Source: Tubiluchus corallicola
Taxonomy: Eukaryota > Priapulida > Priapulimorpha > Priapulimorphida > Tubiluchidae
NCBI GenBank assembly: GCA_030141605.1
Contig: JAQGDQ010000010.1
Coordinates: 419,501 to 483,500, forward strand
DNA length: 64,000 nt
Reading direction: 5' to 3'
Positions 62,985-64,000 of this stretch are shown here, piece by piece. Numbering within the stretch: position 1 is the first letter of the stretch; every line of letters begins with the position of its first letter. Both the position numbers and the translations under genes were made by a program. A model generated the notes under the pieces. That model saw nothing but the letters and a program-made list of their open reading frames with translations, did not search any database and was not told where the DNA came from.

Positions 62985-63023
62985 GTCAGGATGGCTGAGT
63001 CAAGAATCAGGTCTGCAGTCTTA
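62985..63023 (+). pseudogene. tRNA-Leu(CAG)-like 5' half, truncated
   Basis: gtcaggatggctgagt followed by atcaggtctgcagtct resembles the acceptor, D-arm and anticodon (CAG) part of a leucine tRNA, with a deletion in the D-loop. No T-arm or B box follows. It could be a tRNA pseudogene or a decayed SINE head. Confidence 0.35.
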
Positions 63024-63029
63024 TTAGAA

Positions 63030-64000
63030 CTATAGACCTTGTTCCTCCATGGTTTCTCTAATGAGTTTCAATGGGCGTTGCTAGCACAAGTTAACCTGCT
63101 TGATTACAGTTATTCGGGTTGATCGTAATAATTTTTAAGCATGCTAAAGTAATTACTCAGTTTTATGTAGTTTGTCAGCATTTTGTAGGATGATTTGGGT
63201 CGAGGGAGGGCGCATACTCGTCTATGCTTTTCGACAAAAGGTCTATCACGAAAACTGCATGATAATCGAAATGTACCCAATTAAATCTGGAAGAAGGGTG
63301 TCGCTTCCGCGTGATAGCTAAAGTTGAAAAGCAAAACAGTTCTAAGAGCCATTACATATTGTCAGCATGAGTATTGAATATAAACAGCTGAAAATGCAAA
63401 AGCATTTAACAGTGGTATTGTATTCGACAGAAGCGCTAGATTTTCAAAGTGTGAGGGTCAAAGGTCGAGATCACAAAGCAAGTTAAACTTTTTTTATTTT
63501 GGGAAATGTGTGCGAAAAATATGATTAAACTTCACATAAGAGTTGTATATTGAATTGAATGGGCATTTTTATATCCGTGTAACAGACAATGATTTGCACA
63601 ACAAAAATGGAATCAGTTAGTTGACAAAGCACATAGCAATAGCGTGAACATTTATAGCAGTGTTTAGTTTAAATATAGTTCATCTGGTTCAGATTAGACA
63701 GTTTTTAAAACTGATAGTTACCGTGCACGTAGTATGGGCAAACAGAAGTGCGGGTAAAATAAAGTAATATAAATACAAACAAACACAAATAGATATACAT
63801 ACATACAAATACATATATTTATCTACTTATTTATTAGTGTTAAAGATACATACAATACAAGAAAAAACAAGACATACATACAATTTTAATTTTGAAATGT
63901 ATAAAAAAGAAGATATATATACAATTTAATGAAAAGTTTAACGGTTAGTATTTAAAATAAGTTGTCATTCATTACGCCTCATTTTCATATGATATGATCA
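63030..64000. other. Right edge: no gene recognised
   Basis: AT-rich, with an imperfect atac/aaac repeat near 63,770-63,835. It could contain a decayed LINE tail, but no coding part is visible. Confidence 0.4.

Overview
The window looks like A+T-rich genomic DNA from a multicellular animal, most likely a marine invertebrate, but no species can be named. The reasons are small coding exons with GT/AG borders and matching phases, a secreted pentraxin architecture, tRNA-derived SINE heads, many decayed non-LTR retrotransposons (LINEs), TIR elements, and long GA, TA and AAT microsatellites. No operons, CRISPR arrays, rRNA genes or intact tRNA genes were seen.

1-12.9 kb (minus strand): the one well-supported host gene. 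It is a secreted pentraxin with nine or ten exons, running from a tiny signal-peptide start exon at 12,355 down past the left window edge. Phases agree at every junction. The encoded order is signal peptide, short charged helix, dibasic RKKR site, Gly/Ser linker, pentraxin domain and a C-terminal tail. The two family disulphide cysteines are present, but two acidic calcium ligands and the pentraxin signature are altered. Its introns hold LINE scraps, a SINE and a 0.9-kb TIR element carrying a HECT ubiquitin-ligase C-lobe fragment.

13.4-22.1 kb (minus strand): a decayed tandem paralogue of the same gene. Its terminal exon with poly(A) signal, its start exon and about 400 bp of upstream sequence are recognisable. 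One internal exon copy is frameshifted and lies in the opposite orientation. A THAP zinc-finger relic sits in its first intron.

22-64 kb: no convincing host gene. This part is a graveyard of mobile elements. It holds several LINE remnants (one with a YADD reverse-transcriptase motif), two LINE 3' ends of one family abutting (GA)n tracts, and a MITE inside a LINE. It also holds a three-copy dispersed repeat, a second repeat in inverted copies at 44.3 and 59.0 kb, an AAT/ATT foldback, and a 209-bp tract made only of G and T. The longest open frames here (RE-repeat, poly-N, poly-L, 137 and 150 codons) are microsatellite, repeat or retrotransposon sequence.
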